A stretch of DNA of 54,080 nucleotides, from assembly GCF_002251435.1 (NCBI RefSeq), contig NZ_NPJI01000106.1, positions 1-54,080 of the forward strand, in the 5' to 3' direction. A model generated the notes under the pieces. That model was not told the origin of the DNA. It searched no databases and saw only the letters and a program-made list of their open reading frames with translations. The DNA comes from Prevotella sp. P2-180 (GTDB lineage Bacteria > Bacteroidota > Bacteroidia > Bacteroidales > Bacteroidaceae). The translations under genes were made by a program, and so were the position numbers. Below are positions 19,310 through 28,603 of the stretch, piece by piece. Positions within the stretch are counted from its first letter, which is position 1. Every line of letters starts with the position of its first letter.

Positions 19310-21256
19310 ATGAATAATACTTCCCGTGAGTTCTCCTACGTGGAGGAACGGTTTGCGGATATACAATTGCTCAGATACCGTCTCGACGGATTTGAGCAAT
19401 TGTCGCTTGAACAGAAAACTTATATTTATTATCTCGCTGAGGCTACTCTCTGCGGGCGTGACATCACCTTCGACCAGTTTGGAAAGTACAATATCTTAAT
19501 CAGAAGAGTGCTTGAAACTATCATCACGGCTCCACATGTTTGTCACGACACACCAGACTTCAAGGCTCTTGAAGTATATCTGAAAAGAGTGTGGTTCTCT
19601 AATGGTATACATCATCATTATGGGCAGGAAAAGTTTGTGCCTGATTTTTCAAAAGACTATTTTACTAAAACTGCAACCGATTGTTGTATCAATAACGGGA
19701 CGTTTGGCGATGACGACGAAGTGAAACGTCTTGTGGCCTGTCTGGCCGACGTCATTTTCAATCCTGATATCTTACCTAAACGTGTAAACAAAGCCGACGG
19801 AAGTGACCTCGTCAAAACATCGGCATGCAACTATTATGAAGGAGTGTCGCAACAAGAAGTGGAAAACTTCTATGATACAATGAAGAAAAAGCATGGTGAC
19901 AACTCCCCCTCGTTCGGACTCAATTCGAAACTTATTAAAAGGGATGGGGCTCTGTATGAAGACAAATGGAAGATAGGTGGAATGTATGGTGAAAAGATTG
20001 AGAAAATCGTTTACTGGCTGGAAAAAGCACGCGAAGTGGCGGAAAACGACAGACAGAAAAAGGTCATTTCGCTGCTCGTGGAATACTATAGAACAGGAAA
20101 TCTTGACATCTTTGACCAGTATTCCATTGAGTGGATAAAAGAAACAGAAGGGTCTGTTGACTTCATAAACGGATTCATAGAGGTATATGGTGACCCTATG
20201 GGCATTAAAGGGTCGTGGGAAGGTTTGGTGGAATATACTGACATTGAGGCCACTGAAAGAACAATGAAGATAAGCGATAACGCACAGTGGTTTGAAGACC
20301 ACTCGCCTGTAAATCCCATATTCAGGAAAAAGACAGTGAAAGGGGTTACGGCAAAGGCTATTTGCGCCGCAATGCTTGGTGGTGATGAGTATCCTTCCAC
20401 TGCTATAGGTATCAACTTGCCGAATGCAGACTGGATAAGGTCTCAGTATGGAAGCAAGAGTATCACTATCAGCAATATTACTGACGCATATAACAAGGCG
20501 GCAAAAGGAAACGGAATGCTACAGGAATATGTGGTTGACGATGATACTATCGAAATGATAAATAAATATGGCGACACATGCGACTCTTTGCATACCGACC
20601 TTCATGAATGTCTTGGACATGGCAGCGGACAGATACTTGAGGGAGTCAGTCCCGACGCACTGAAAGCTTATGGCAGCACTATAGAAGAAGCAAGGGCAGA
20701 CCTCTTCGGACTATACTATATGGCAGACGCCAAAATGGTGGAGTTAGGACTGCTTGACAACCTTGAGGCATACAAAGCAAACTATTATACATACATGATG
20801 AACGGACTCCTGACCCAACTCGTAAGAATAGAGCCAGGTAACGACATTGAGGAAGCTCACATGCGCAACAGGGCCATGATTGCAAGATGGTGTCTGGAAA
20901 AAGGTGGCGCCTTGAGAATGGAAAAACGTAACGGGAAGACTTATGTCGTGATAGACAACTATCCACTGCTACGTTCTCATATTGCAGAACTATTGGCTGA
21001 GGTACAGAGAATAAAGAGCGAGGGCGATTTTGAGGCAGCAAAAAATCTTGTGGAAAATTACGCAGTGAAAATCAACCCCGAACTTCACAACGAGATTCTT
21101 GAAAGATACCGTAAGCTTGGCATAGCACCTTATAAAGGATTCATCAATCCAGTATTGAAACCGATGAAAGACAGTAAGGGCCGAATAGTTGACATCGTGG
21201 TTGACTATACCGAAAGCTACACTCAGCAGATGTTAAGATACGGTAGGGATTATTAA
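19310..21256 (+). CDS. M49 family dipeptidyl peptidase III-like metallopeptidase
   Basis: 648 residues. The hallmark M49 zinc motif HECLGH is present (HTDLHECLGHGSG) together with the downstream EEARADLFGLYYM, whose Glu is the third zinc ligand. DPP III enzymes release dipeptides from the N-terminus of short peptides. No signal peptide is visible at this start, so a cytoplasmic location is likely. It begins directly after the AraC-type gene and is followed 18 nt later by an AlkD-like gene, forming a three-gene operon. Confidence 0.92.
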   Translation: MNNTSREFSYVEERFADIQLLRYRLDGFEQLSLEQKTYIYYLAEATLCGRDITFDQFGKYNILIRRVLETIITAPHVCHDTPDFKALEVYLKRVWFSNGIHHHYGQEKFVPDFSKDYFTKTATDCCINNGTFGDDDEVKRLVACLADVIFNPDILPKRVNKADGSDLVKTSACNYYEGVSQQEVENFYDTMKKKHGDNSPSFGLNSKLIKRDGALYEDKWKIGGMYGEKIEKIVYWLEKAREVAENDRQKKVISLLVEYYRTGNLDIFDQYSIEWIKETEGSVDFINGFIEVYGDPMGIKGSWEGLVEYTDIEATERTMKISDNAQWFEDHSPVNPIFRKKTVKGVTAKAICAAMLGGDEYPSTAIGINLPNADWIRSQYGSKSITISNITDAYNKAAKGNGMLQEYVVDDDTIEMINKYGDTCDSLHTDLHECLGHGSGQILEGVSPDALKAYGSTIEEARADLFGLYYMADAKMVELGLLDNLEAYKANYYTYMMNGLLTQLVRIEPGNDIEEAHMRNRAMIARWCLEKGGALRMEKRNGKTYVVIDNYPLLRSHIAELLAEVQRIKSEGDFEAAKNLVENYAVKINPELHNEILERYRKLGIAPYKGFINPVLKPMKDSKGRIVDIVVDYTESYTQQMLRYGRDY

Positions 21257-21274
21257 GTAGAACTTGAAATAAAA

Positions 21275-21901
21275 ATGCAAAATAACGAACAGCTTAATGA
21301 AAGGGTAAAGGAGATAAAACAGTCGTTCAGGCTGATGATGGACGGAGTGGCGTCACAATCCATGCGTGACAAAGGCTTAAACTACCATGTCAACTGGGGG
21401 GCGTCGTTACCCATGCTTAAACAGAAAGCTGCTGAGTTGGGAAAGGACTACGACCTGGCTATTGCACTTTGGAAGGAAAATGTGAGAGAGTGTAAGATAC
21501 TCGCCACGCTGCTAATGCCTGCAGACAAGATACTATCCGAAGTGGTGGATATATGGATGGAACAGACCACCTCGCAGGAGATAGCCGAGCTCGCATCCTT
21601 TAATCTCTACCAGCATCTGCCATTTGCAGCCGAAAAGGCCTATCAATGGATAGCGTCAGAAAAGGAAATCTATCAACTCTGTGGCTTCCATGTGCTCGCA
21701 CGTCTTTTCGGACGAGGCCAAGAACCTAACACGCGTGGCATAAACGAATATCTCGACCAAGCTTTAGCCGCCCTACAAGGGCAATCGCTTGCAGTAAGAA
21801 AGGCGGCACTGTCAAGTCTCATAAAGTTTGCCGATTTAGGGCTTGTGTATGAGAGATTGGCAAAAAGTGCAGCAAAAAGTATCAATATGGATATAATTTA
21901 A
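21275..21901 (+). CDS. AlkD-like HEAT-repeat DNA alkylation repair protein
   Basis: 208 residues, mostly alpha-helical. The segment from about 55 to 200 (ALWKENVRECKILATLL...WIASEKEIYQLCGFHVLARL...VRKAALSSLIKFAD) resembles the HEAT-like repeats of AlkC/AlkD-type DNA alkylation repair enzymes, which flip or capture alkylated bases. The family match is by pattern, and active-site residues were not confirmed. It is the last gene of the AraC-M49 operon, 18 nt after the peptidase; a Fur-family gene with its own promoter follows. Confidence 0.75.
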   Translation: MQNNEQLNERVKEIKQSFRLMMDGVASQSMRDKGLNYHVNWGASLPMLKQKAAELGKDYDLAIALWKENVRECKILATLLMPADKILSEVVDIWMEQTTSQEIAELASFNLYQHLPFAAEKAYQWIASEKEIYQLCGFHVLARLFGRGQEPNTRGINEYLDQALAALQGQSLAVRKAALSSLIKFADLGLVYERLAKSAAKSINMDII

Positions 21902-21933
21902 TACATTTTTCTCGAATATTATATCTAAAATGC

Positions 21934-21963
21934 TTTGTAATTCGCAAAAAATGTGTAATTTTG
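21934..21963 (+). promoter_or_regulatory. Promoter of the Fur-family gene
   Basis: TTTG at 21934-21937 and TAATTTTG at 21956-21963 with an 18-bp spacer, about 25 nt upstream of the ATG at 21988. I see no clear palindromic Fur box. Confidence 0.6.
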
Positions 21964-21987
21964 CCGTTGCTAACAGAATGAGAAGAG

Positions 21988-22461
21988 ATGGAACAGAACG
22001 TAGCGAGAGATAAAGCAAAGGCTTTGCTAAACGATTATCTTGAGATGAATAATCATCGCAAGACACCGGAAAGGTATGCTATTCTTGATGCTATCGCTTC
22101 TATGGATGAACAATTCTCCCTCGACCAGTTGATGGAAAAACTCACTGGGGAACTTAGATTTCCTGTCAGTCGTGCCACACTTTACAATACGATGAACTTG
22201 TTTGTAAAACTGCGAATCGTCTTCAGACACAGACTCGCAAGCAAGACCACTTACGAATTCTGCCAATTTGAAGGAGGAAATATTCATCAGGTGTGCAGTA
22301 ACTGCGGAAAGATAGTACTACTGCAATCGTCTGAAGTGGAGGATGCTATAGAAAAGATGAGGCTTAAACGCTTTAAACGAGACGGATTTGCGGTATATAT
22401 CTATGGTATCTGTAGCACATGTCAGGCAAAAATCACAAGAAAGAAGAACAACGAGAAATAG
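21988..22461 (+). CDS. fur: Fur family transcriptional regulator
   Basis: 157 residues, normal Fur length. The N-terminal winged helix (KTPERYAILDAI...VSRATLYNTMNLFVKL) and the C-terminal dimerisation half are present. Two CxxC pairs (CSNCGK, CSTCQAK) form the structural zinc site, and HQVC contributes a metal ligand. Ferric uptake, peroxide (PerR) and zinc (Zur) subtypes cannot be told apart safely here, so the symbol is at family level. A Fur/PerR member would suit a window that also encodes a rubrerythrin and a ferritin. purA follows after 57 nt. Confidence 0.9.
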   Translation: MEQNVARDKAKALLNDYLEMNNHRKTPERYAILDAIASMDEQFSLDQLMEKLTGELRFPVSRATLYNTMNLFVKLRIVFRHRLASKTTYEFCQFEGGNIHQVCSNCGKIVLLQSSEVEDAIEKMRLKRFKRDGFAVYIYGICSTCQAKITRKKNNEK

Positions 22462-22518
22462 TGTAAACTCTACAACGTTGGGCAAATGCGAACTTAAATT
22501 AATAACTTGACAATAATA

Positions 22519-23787
22519 ATGAAAAAAGGTAAAGTAGATGTCCTGCTCGGTTTGCAGTGGGGCGACGAAGGCAAGGGAAAGGTCGTTGACGTGCTCACAC
22601 CACGTTACGACGTTGTTGCACGTTTCCAGGGAGGACCCAATGCTGGTCACACTTTGGAGTTTGAAGGAGAGAAGTATGTGCTTCGCAGTATTCCTTCAGG
22701 CATTTTTCAGGGAGGAAAGGTTAACATCATCGGTAATGGTGTCGTATTGGCTCCAGACTTGTTTATGGATGAGGCCAAGGCTCTTGAGGCAAGTGGACAT
22801 AGCTTGCGCGAACGCTTGCACATATCCCGCAAAGCACATCTCATAATGCCTACTCATAGAGTTCTCGACGCTGCTTACGAGGCTGCAAAGGGAAAGAGTA
22901 AGGTGGGGACTACAGGAAAGGGCATCGGTCCTACTTACACCGACAAGGTGTCACGCACTGGACTTCGCGTGGGCGACATATTCGACGATTTCAACCGAAA
23001 GTATTCTGAATGCAAGGCGCGTCATGAGGCTATTCTGAAATCTATGAATTTCGAGTATGACATCGAAGAAGTGGAGAAGAAATGGATGGAAGGAATAGAG
23101 TATCTCAGACAGTTCCCCATTGTTGACTCTGAACATGAAATCAACTCTCTGTTGAAAGAGGGTAAGTCGGTACTTTGCGAGGGTGCACAGGGCACATTGC
23201 TTGATGTAGACTTCGGGTCATATCCATTTGTCACATCTTCAAATACGATATGCGCAGGTGCCTGCTCTGGACTTGGAATAGGACCTAACCGCATCGGAGA
23301 GGTTTATGGTATCATGAAGGCTTACTGCACACGTGTCGGAGCTGGACCATTCCCGACAGAACTCTTCGACGAAACAGGTGCCACCATACGACAGATAGGA
23401 CATGAATATGGTGCAGTGACAGGTCGTGAGCGCCGTTGCGGATGGATTGACCTCGTGGCTCTCCGATATGCTATCATGATAAATGGTGTGACTCAGCTCA
23501 TTATGATGAAGAGCGATGTTCTTGATGGATTCGACACCATCAAGGCTTGTGTGGCATATAAGCAAAACGGCAAGGAAATCAATTACTTCCCATACAATAT
23601 TGAAGAGGGAATAGAACCAGTATATGTCGAGATGCCTGGCTGGAAAACTGACATGACACAGTTCACAAGCGAGGAACAGTTCCCTGAGGCTTTCTCAAAC
23701 TACGTGAAATTCCTTGAGGAGCAGCTTGAGACTCCCATAAAGATAATCTCAATAGGTCCGGACCGCGAACAGACAATAGTAAGATAA
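22519..23787 (+). CDS. purA: Adenylosuccinate synthetase
   Basis: 422 residues from ATG 22519 ([11 protein letters not shown]); the in-frame TTG at 22507 adds only four residues and is less likely. It joins IMP and aspartate using GTP, the first AMP-specific step of purine synthesis. Motifs are QWGDEGKGK (phosphate loop, catalytic Asp), [17 protein letters not shown] and [11 protein letters not shown]. Its stop overlaps the hisS start by one base (TAATG at 23785), so the two are translationally coupled. Confidence 0.97.
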   Translation: MKKGKVDVLLGLQWGDEGKGKVVDVLTPRYDVVARFQGGPNAGHTLEFEGEKYVLRSIPSGIFQGGKVNIIGNGVVLAPDLFMDEAKALEASGHSLRERLHISRKAHLIMPTHRVLDAAYEAAKGKSKVGTTGKGIGPTYTDKVSRTGLRVGDIFDDFNRKYSECKARHEAILKSMNFEYDIEEVEKKWMEGIEYLRQFPIVDSEHEINSLLKEGKSVLCEGAQGTLLDVDFGSYPFVTSSNTICAGACSGLGIGPNRIGEVYGIMKAYCTRVGAGPFPTELFDETGATIRQIGHEYGAVTGRERRCGWIDLVALRYAIMINGVTQLIMMKSDVLDGFDTIKACVAYKQNGKEINYFPYNIEEGIEPVYVEMPGWKTDMTQFTSEEQFPEAFSNYVKFLEEQLETPIKIISIGPDREQTIVR

Positions 23788-25160
23788 TGGCACAGAAACC
23801 AAGTATACCAAAAGGAACGCGTGATTTCTCGCCAGTGGAGATGGCAAAGAGAAACTATATCTTCGACACCATACGCGAGGTGTATGCTTTATATGGTTTC
23901 CAGCAAATAGAAACACCTGCCATGGAGACTCTGCAAACCCTTATGGGAAAGTATGGGGAAGAAGGCGACAAACTTCTATTCAAGGTGCTCAACAGTGGCG
24001 ACTATCTCAACAAGGTGAGCGATGAGGAACTATGCGAGCGAAATACTCTCAAACTTGCTGCCCGTCTCTGCGAAAAGGGACTACGATATGATCTGACAGT
24101 GCCGTTTGCACGCTATGTCGTAATGCATCGCGACGAGTTGCAACTGCCGTTTAAGAGATACCAGATACAGCCTGTATGGCGTGCCGACCGACCACAGAAA
24201 GGACGCTATCGTGAATTCTATCAGTGCGATGCCGATGTGGTGGGTAGCGACTCTCTGATGAACGAGGTGGAACTGATGCAGATTGTAGACACTGTATTCA
24301 CACGATTCGGTGTCAGGGTTCTGATAAAGATTAACAACAGAAAGATTCTTACCGGAATAGCGGAAGTCATAGGTGAGGCAGACAAAATTGTGGATATCAC
24401 TGTAGCCATCGACAAACTCGACAAAATTGGTATTGACAATGTCAATCAGGAATTGCGTGAAGATGGCATCAGCGAAGAAGCCATAGAAAAACTTCAGCCT
24501 ATCATTAATCTTACCGGTACAAATGCCGAAAAGTTGCAAGTCATAGCTGATGTCCTTGCTTCGAGCGAGACAGGACTAAAAGGTGTGGAAGAAACAAAAT
24601 TCATTCTTGACACACTCGAAAAAGTAGGACTCAACAACGAGATAGAGCTTGACCTTACACTCGCACGCGGCCTGAACTACTACACAGGAGCTATCTTTGA
24701 GGTTAAGGCTCTCGACACTCCAATGGGCAGCATCACTGGCGGTGGACGTTATGACAATCTCACAGGCATTTTCGGTATGCCTGGCATTAGCGGTGTGGGC
24801 ATCTCATTTGGTGCCGACAGAATATTCGACGTGTTAAACACTCTTGACCTCTATCCGAAAGAGGCAGTTTGCAGCACACAACTCCTTTTCGTCAATTTTG
24901 GAGAGAAGGAAACCGAATATTGTCTGCCTGTTGTGGCAAAGGCTCGTCAAAATGGTATCAGAACGGAGATTTATCCTGATTCGGCAAAGATGAAAAAGCA
25001 GATGAGCTATGCCAATGCAAAAGGTATTTCGTTTGTGGCTATTGCAGGAGAAAACGAGATTGCTGAAGGTAAGTTTACTCTCAAAAACATGATTACAGGA
25101 GAACAGAATCTCGTCACTCCTGATGAACTTGTCGAAACTCTAAAATCTTCCAAACTGTAA
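23787..25160 (+). CDS. hisS: Histidine--tRNA ligase
   Basis: 457 residues, class II aminoacyl-tRNA synthetase that charges tRNA-His. Motif 1 ([12 protein letters not shown]), motif 2 ([25 protein letters not shown]) and motif 3 (ISFGADRI) are all visible, as are the histidine-specific [10 protein letters not shown] region and a C-terminal anticodon-binding domain (about 365-455). It overlaps purA by one base. A hairpin without a U-run follows at 25181-25237. Confidence 0.97.
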   Translation: MAQKPSIPKGTRDFSPVEMAKRNYIFDTIREVYALYGFQQIETPAMETLQTLMGKYGEEGDKLLFKVLNSGDYLNKVSDEELCERNTLKLAARLCEKGLRYDLTVPFARYVVMHRDELQLPFKRYQIQPVWRADRPQKGRYREFYQCDADVVGSDSLMNEVELMQIVDTVFTRFGVRVLIKINNRKILTGIAEVIGEADKIVDITVAIDKLDKIGIDNVNQELREDGISEEAIEKLQPIINLTGTNAEKLQVIADVLASSETGLKGVEETKFILDTLEKVGLNNEIELDLTLARGLNYYTGAIFEVKALDTPMGSITGGGRYDNLTGIFGMPGISGVGISFGADRIFDVLNTLDLYPKEAVCSTQLLFVNFGEKETEYCLPVVAKARQNGIRTEIYPDSAKMKKQMSYANAKGISFVAIAGENEIAEGKFTLKNMITGEQNLVTPDELVETLKSSKL

Positions 25161-25180
25161 GGTTGGAATAGTATTGCGAA

Positions 25181-25237
25181 TAAGTCCTGTGAGGGCGACA
25201 TGATTGTTTTTTGTGCTTGTCGTCATTGCAGGACTTA
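25181..25237 (+). other. Long interrupted hairpin between hisS and the esterase gene
   Basis: taagtcctg (25181-25189) pairs perfectly with caggactta (25229-25237), and an inner cgaca/tgtcg stem (25196-25200, 25218-25222) extends it. The loop carries a run of six T, but no U-run follows the stem, so it is not a standard intrinsic terminator. It could be an mRNA processing or stability element, or a terminator of unusual form. Confidence 0.45.
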
Positions 25238-25274
25238 TACCTTACAATCTACTTGATTAAAAACAAAACTAATT

Positions 25275-26300
25275 ATGAACTATCTTAAACATCATCATTT
25301 CGGAACTGCTGCAACATTAGTTGCTGCCATTTTCTCATTTTTCATATTGTTTTCTTTTAAGCCATCGTCGAAAGTAAAAATATTCATGATTGGCGATTCA
25401 ACAATGGCAAATAAGAAATACCAATCCACACCGGAAAGAGGTTGGGGAATGGTGCTCGCTTGCTTCTTCGACGACGAGGTGGAAATAGATAATCATGCAG
25501 TCAACGGACGCTCGTCAAAGAGTTTTATCGACGAGGGTAGATGGCAGAAAGTTATTGACAATGTAAAGCCTGGCGACTACGTGTTCATACAGTTTGGACA
25601 CAACGACGAAAAACCACAACCAGAAAGACATACCGACCCAGGCACTACGTTTGATGCAAACCTGCGACGCTTTGTGGAAGAAACCCGCCAACGTGGAGGT
25701 ATACCGGTGTTGTTCAATGCTGTAGTAAGACGAAACTTCCAAATTGTTGAGGAAAAAAACGACGACGACGAGAAACTTCGTCTTATCGACGCAAAGACAG
25801 CTCCATTAGTGAAGGAAGGCGACACGCTTCGCGACACTCATGGCGCATATCTTGACTCGCCGCGTAATGTAGCACATGAAACAGGTTGTGCCTTTGTTGA
25901 CGCAAATCTCATTACTCATAATCTTGAACAGTCACTCGGACGCGAAGAGTCAAAAAAACTACACATGTGGTATAAGCCCGGCGAGCATCCAATGTTGCCC
26001 GATGGACGTCGAGACAATACACATTATAATATATATGGGGCTCATCGTGTAGCAGCCCTTTTGGCAGAAGCCGTGGCAAAAGAAGTAAAACCGCTAAGGC
26101 GACACTTGGTTAGTTACGATATAGCGGTAGCCCGCGATGGCAGTGGCGACTATTTCACAATTCAGGAAGCTATACAAGCAGCACCTGAAGGGAAAAAGGT
26201 AACTATACAGATATTAGGAGGGGAATGGGAAAAACCAAAGGAAAATAAGGTAAAGAATATTAAATTCTACCTAAGAAATGGGGCAAAATGGATAAATTAG
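25275..26300 (+). CDS. CE12-type SGNH esterase with truncated CE8 pectinesterase end
   Basis: 341 residues with an N-terminal hydrophobic segment (about 12-28) that should export or anchor it. The SGNH esterase part (about 34-275) has GDSTM (S42), NGRSS (G78), GHND (N110) and DNTHYN as the Asp/His block, matching rhamnogalacturonan acetylesterases that deacetylate pectin. From about residue 283, AVARDGSGDYFTIQEAI followed by AAPEGKKVTI is the start of a CE8 pectin methylesterase domain, but it stops after about 55 residues instead of about 300. The gene therefore seems to be a CE12-CE8 fusion that lost its second catalytic domain; the esterase half appears intact. No other pectin genes are nearby. 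Confidence 0.85.
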   Translation: MNYLKHHHFGTAATLVAAIFSFFILFSFKPSSKVKIFMIGDSTMANKKYQSTPERGWGMVLACFFDDEVEIDNHAVNGRSSKSFIDEGRWQKVIDNVKPGDYVFIQFGHNDEKPQPERHTDPGTTFDANLRRFVEETRQRGGIPVLFNAVVRRNFQIVEEKNDDDEKLRLIDAKTAPLVKEGDTLRDTHGAYLDSPRNVAHETGCAFVDANLITHNLEQSLGREESKKLHMWYKPGEHPMLPDGRRDNTHYNIYGAHRVAALLAEAVAKEVKPLRRHLVSYDIAVARDGSGDYFTIQEAIQAAPEGKKVTIQILGGEWEKPKENKVKNIKFYLRNGAKWIN

Positions 26301-26331
26301 TAATATTTATATGATTAAAAAATGTAAATTA

Positions 26332-26363
26332 CTTGGAAGTATACCAACTTTTGAGTACTTTTG
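26332..26363 (+). promoter_or_regulatory. Promoter of the rubrerythrin gene
   Basis: CTTG at 26332-26335 and TACTTTTG at 26356-26363 with a 20-bp spacer. The leader to the ATG at 26419 is about 50 nt and A/T-rich, as in highly expressed Bacteroidota genes. Confidence 0.65.
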
Positions 26364-26418
26364 CAAATGAAAAAAAAGACAGTTTATATTAAACATTAAC
26401 TATAAAAAACATCTAATT

Positions 26419-26973
26419 ATGAAGAAGAAATTTATTTGTTCAGTTTGTGGTTATATCTATGAAGGTGAAACTGCTCCTGAGAAGTGCCCACTATGTAAGG
26501 CTCCTGCTTCAAAGTTCTCAGAACTGAAGGATGACGGCGAGGCTTCTTTCGCTACTGTTCACGTTCTTGGCGCAGCTCGCAAGGAAGGTGCTAACGAAGA
26601 AATGATTAAGGATCTCGAGGCTCACTTCAATGGTGAGTGCACAGAGGTTGGTATGTATCTTGCCATGAGCCGTCAGGCTGACCGTGAGGGATATCCTGAA
26701 ATAGCAGAGGCATACAAGCGTTACGCTTTCGAGGAGGCTGAGCACGCTTCTAAGTTCGCTGAACTGCTTGGTGACGTTCTTGGTGATACAAAGGCAAACC
26801 TTGAAGCTCGTATCGCTGCTGAGAAGGGTGCTTGCGAAGACAAGTTCCGTATTGCAAAGAACGCTAAGGCTGCAGGCATGGACGCTACTCATGACACTGT
26901 TCATGAAATGGCTAAGGACGAGGCTCGTCACTGCGCTGGATTCATGGGTCTTTACAAGCGTTACTTTAAGTAA
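26419..26973 (+). CDS. Reverse rubrerythrin (rubredoxin-first peroxide reductase)
   Basis: 184 residues. An N-terminal rubredoxin domain (C7-x-x-C10 and C23-x-x-C26) is followed by a four-helix ferritin-like diiron domain (about 55-184) with ExxH pairs ([18 protein letters not shown]). In ordinary rubrerythrin the rubredoxin is C-terminal, so this is the reversed form. It reduces hydrogen peroxide, and possibly oxygen, in anaerobes. Codon use is strongly biased (GCT, CGT, AAG) compared with neighbours, which suggests very high expression. It stands alone between a promoter (26332-26363) and a strong terminator (27017-27092). Confidence 0.95.
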   Translation: MKKKFICSVCGYIYEGETAPEKCPLCKAPASKFSELKDDGEASFATVHVLGAARKEGANEEMIKDLEAHFNGECTEVGMYLAMSRQADREGYPEIAEAYKRYAFEEAEHASKFAELLGDVLGDTKANLEARIAAEKGACEDKFRIAKNAKAAGMDATHDTVHEMAKDEARHCAGFMGLYKRYFK

Positions 26974-27016
26974 TAGATGTAATAACTCTATTATTTCAAT
27001 ATATTAAAATGTGAAG

Positions 27017-27092
27017 AAGTTAAGGAAGTAAAACATAATTCTTCTGTTGCTGACAATGTTGCATCAAGAATAATACTTCCTTAACTTTTTTA
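27017..27092 (+). terminator. Long-stem intrinsic terminator after rubrerythrin
   Basis: A perfect 14-bp stem (27017-27030 with 27074-27087) encloses 43 nt that can pair further (attctt with aagaat), followed by a T-rich tail. The stem is unusually long and could also protect the rubrerythrin mRNA 3' end. Confidence 0.8.
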
Positions 27093-27158
27093 TTATATTG
27101 ACTTCTGAAATTATATATCCAAGTATACAATAAAACAAGATTTTTGTCGTTTTATAAT

Positions 27159-28583
27159 ATGATGAAACGACTTTTTTATTCCTTTATTGCAGCTCTGCTG
27201 CTTATTGCCGGCTCTTGTTCTGACGAATCTTACTCTACAAGCCGCAATGACAAGTTATTATTCTCTGTCGACACGCTGAAGATGGATACTGTGTTCAGTG
27301 GTGTCCCTTCGTCTACATATTCTTTTAAAGTATATAACCATAACGACAATTCATTGCGTATCAGTCAGGTAAGGCTTTCGAGAGGAAGCCAAAGTGGCTT
27401 TAGGGTGAATGTCGATGGAGTGTATCTCGACAATATGAACGGTAGTCAGGCTCAGAATTTTGACATTCGTAAAGGCGATAGCTTATTGGTGCTTGTGGAA
27501 CTGACTTCACATTCAACTAATCAAACCGAGCCGCAGGCTGTTGAGGATAAACTCCTCTTCACCCTTGAAAGCGGTGTAGAACAAAGCGTTAGTCTTTTGG
27601 CTTGCTCCTGGGATGCAGTAAGCTTGAGAAACCTCGTCGTAAGCAACGACACTACCATAAGTTCATCAAAGCCCATTGTCATATATGGAGGAATAAAAGT
27701 CGATAGTGGAGCGGTGCTTACCATAAAATCGCCTGCTTCTCTTTATTTTCATGCATCAGCCGGTATCGATGTATTTGGACGTCTAATAATAAAAGGGCAA
27801 CAGGATGATGAGGTGGTGATGAGAGGTGACAGACTTGACCGAATGTTCGACTATCTACCTTACGACCGTGTAAGCGGACAGTGGCGAGGTATTCGTTTCC
27901 ACAGTTCATCAACTGCAAATTGTATTGACTATGCAGACATTCATAGCGCTGAAGACGGATTGGTGTGCGATTCTGCAGAAATAGACCCGTCGGTATTACG
28001 TCTTGATTTAGCACATACGACAATACATAACTGTAAAGGCTACGGACTGAAAGCCGATAATTCACGAGTGAGTCTCGTTAATTGTCAGTTGACAAATACA
28101 TTAGACGATTGTCTTTCAGTGACAGGCGGCGAAACGGATATTATCTACTGCACACTTGCACAGTTTTATCCTTTCAGTGCCGACCGTGGTGTAGCATTGC
28201 GTTTTGGCAATTATGAGAATGCTGTTCAGCGAGGAACATTGATGTGTCAGAATAGTGTAGTAACCGGTTATTCAGAAGATGTTGTGATGGGCGACTCACT
28301 TGCTTTTGACTATCATTTTGTCAATTCCGTTTTAAGAACTCCAGCTGTTTCAGACAGTGTTCTGCTCAAGTCACGATTTGAGAATGTAGTGTTTGAGACC
28401 AGCAAGGACTCAATAAACGGAGATATGCACTTTGTAGCTGTAGACCTTGACTTACAATATTACGATTTCCATCCCGACACCCTTTCCACACTTCGTTTAC
28501 AAGCCATTCCACTTGAGGCTATAAGAGACGATCGTGAAGGGCGTAAACGAGGCGATCAACCAACCATAGGTTGTTTTGAGTAG
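27159..28583 (+). CDS. Parallel beta-helix lipoprotein
   Basis: 474 residues from ATG 27159; a second ATG follows at once, and the TTG at 27144 is less likely. MKRLFYSFIAALLLIAGSC is a lipoprotein signal with the acylated Cys at residue 20. The N-terminal third is beta-rich (about 30-150). From about 170 to 400 there are repeating turns of the right-handed beta-helix type (KPIVIYGGIKVDSGAVLTI, SLYFHASAGIDVFGRLII, GLKADNSRVSLVNCQL). It is probably on the outer membrane, perhaps binding polysaccharide, but no catalytic residues are recognisable and its substrate is unknown. It is convergent with the minus-strand helix-hairpin-helix gene. Confidence 0.85.
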   Translation: MMKRLFYSFIAALLLIAGSCSDESYSTSRNDKLLFSVDTLKMDTVFSGVPSSTYSFKVYNHNDNSLRISQVRLSRGSQSGFRVNVDGVYLDNMNGSQAQNFDIRKGDSLLVLVELTSHSTNQTEPQAVEDKLLFTLESGVEQSVSLLACSWDAVSLRNLVVSNDTTISSSKPIVIYGGIKVDSGAVLTIKSPASLYFHASAGIDVFGRLIIKGQQDDEVVMRGDRLDRMFDYLPYDRVSGQWRGIRFHSSSTANCIDYADIHSAEDGLVCDSAEIDPSVLRLDLAHTTIHNCKGYGLKADNSRVSLVNCQLTNTLDDCLSVTGGETDIIYCTLAQFYPFSADRGVALRFGNYENAVQRGTLMCQNSVVTGYSEDVVMGDSLAFDYHFVNSVLRTPAVSDSVLLKSRFENVVFETSKDSINGDMHFVAVDLDLQYYDFHPDTLSTLRLQAIPLEAIRDDREGRKRGDQPTIGCFE

Positions 28584-28603
28584 TGATAATGGAATAAGAA
28601 TTA

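Noticed and set aside
21934..21987. Fur autoregulatory box upstream of the Fur-family gene
   Set aside because: A/T-rich promoter sequence is present but no convincing 19-bp palindrome or three-hexamer match was found.
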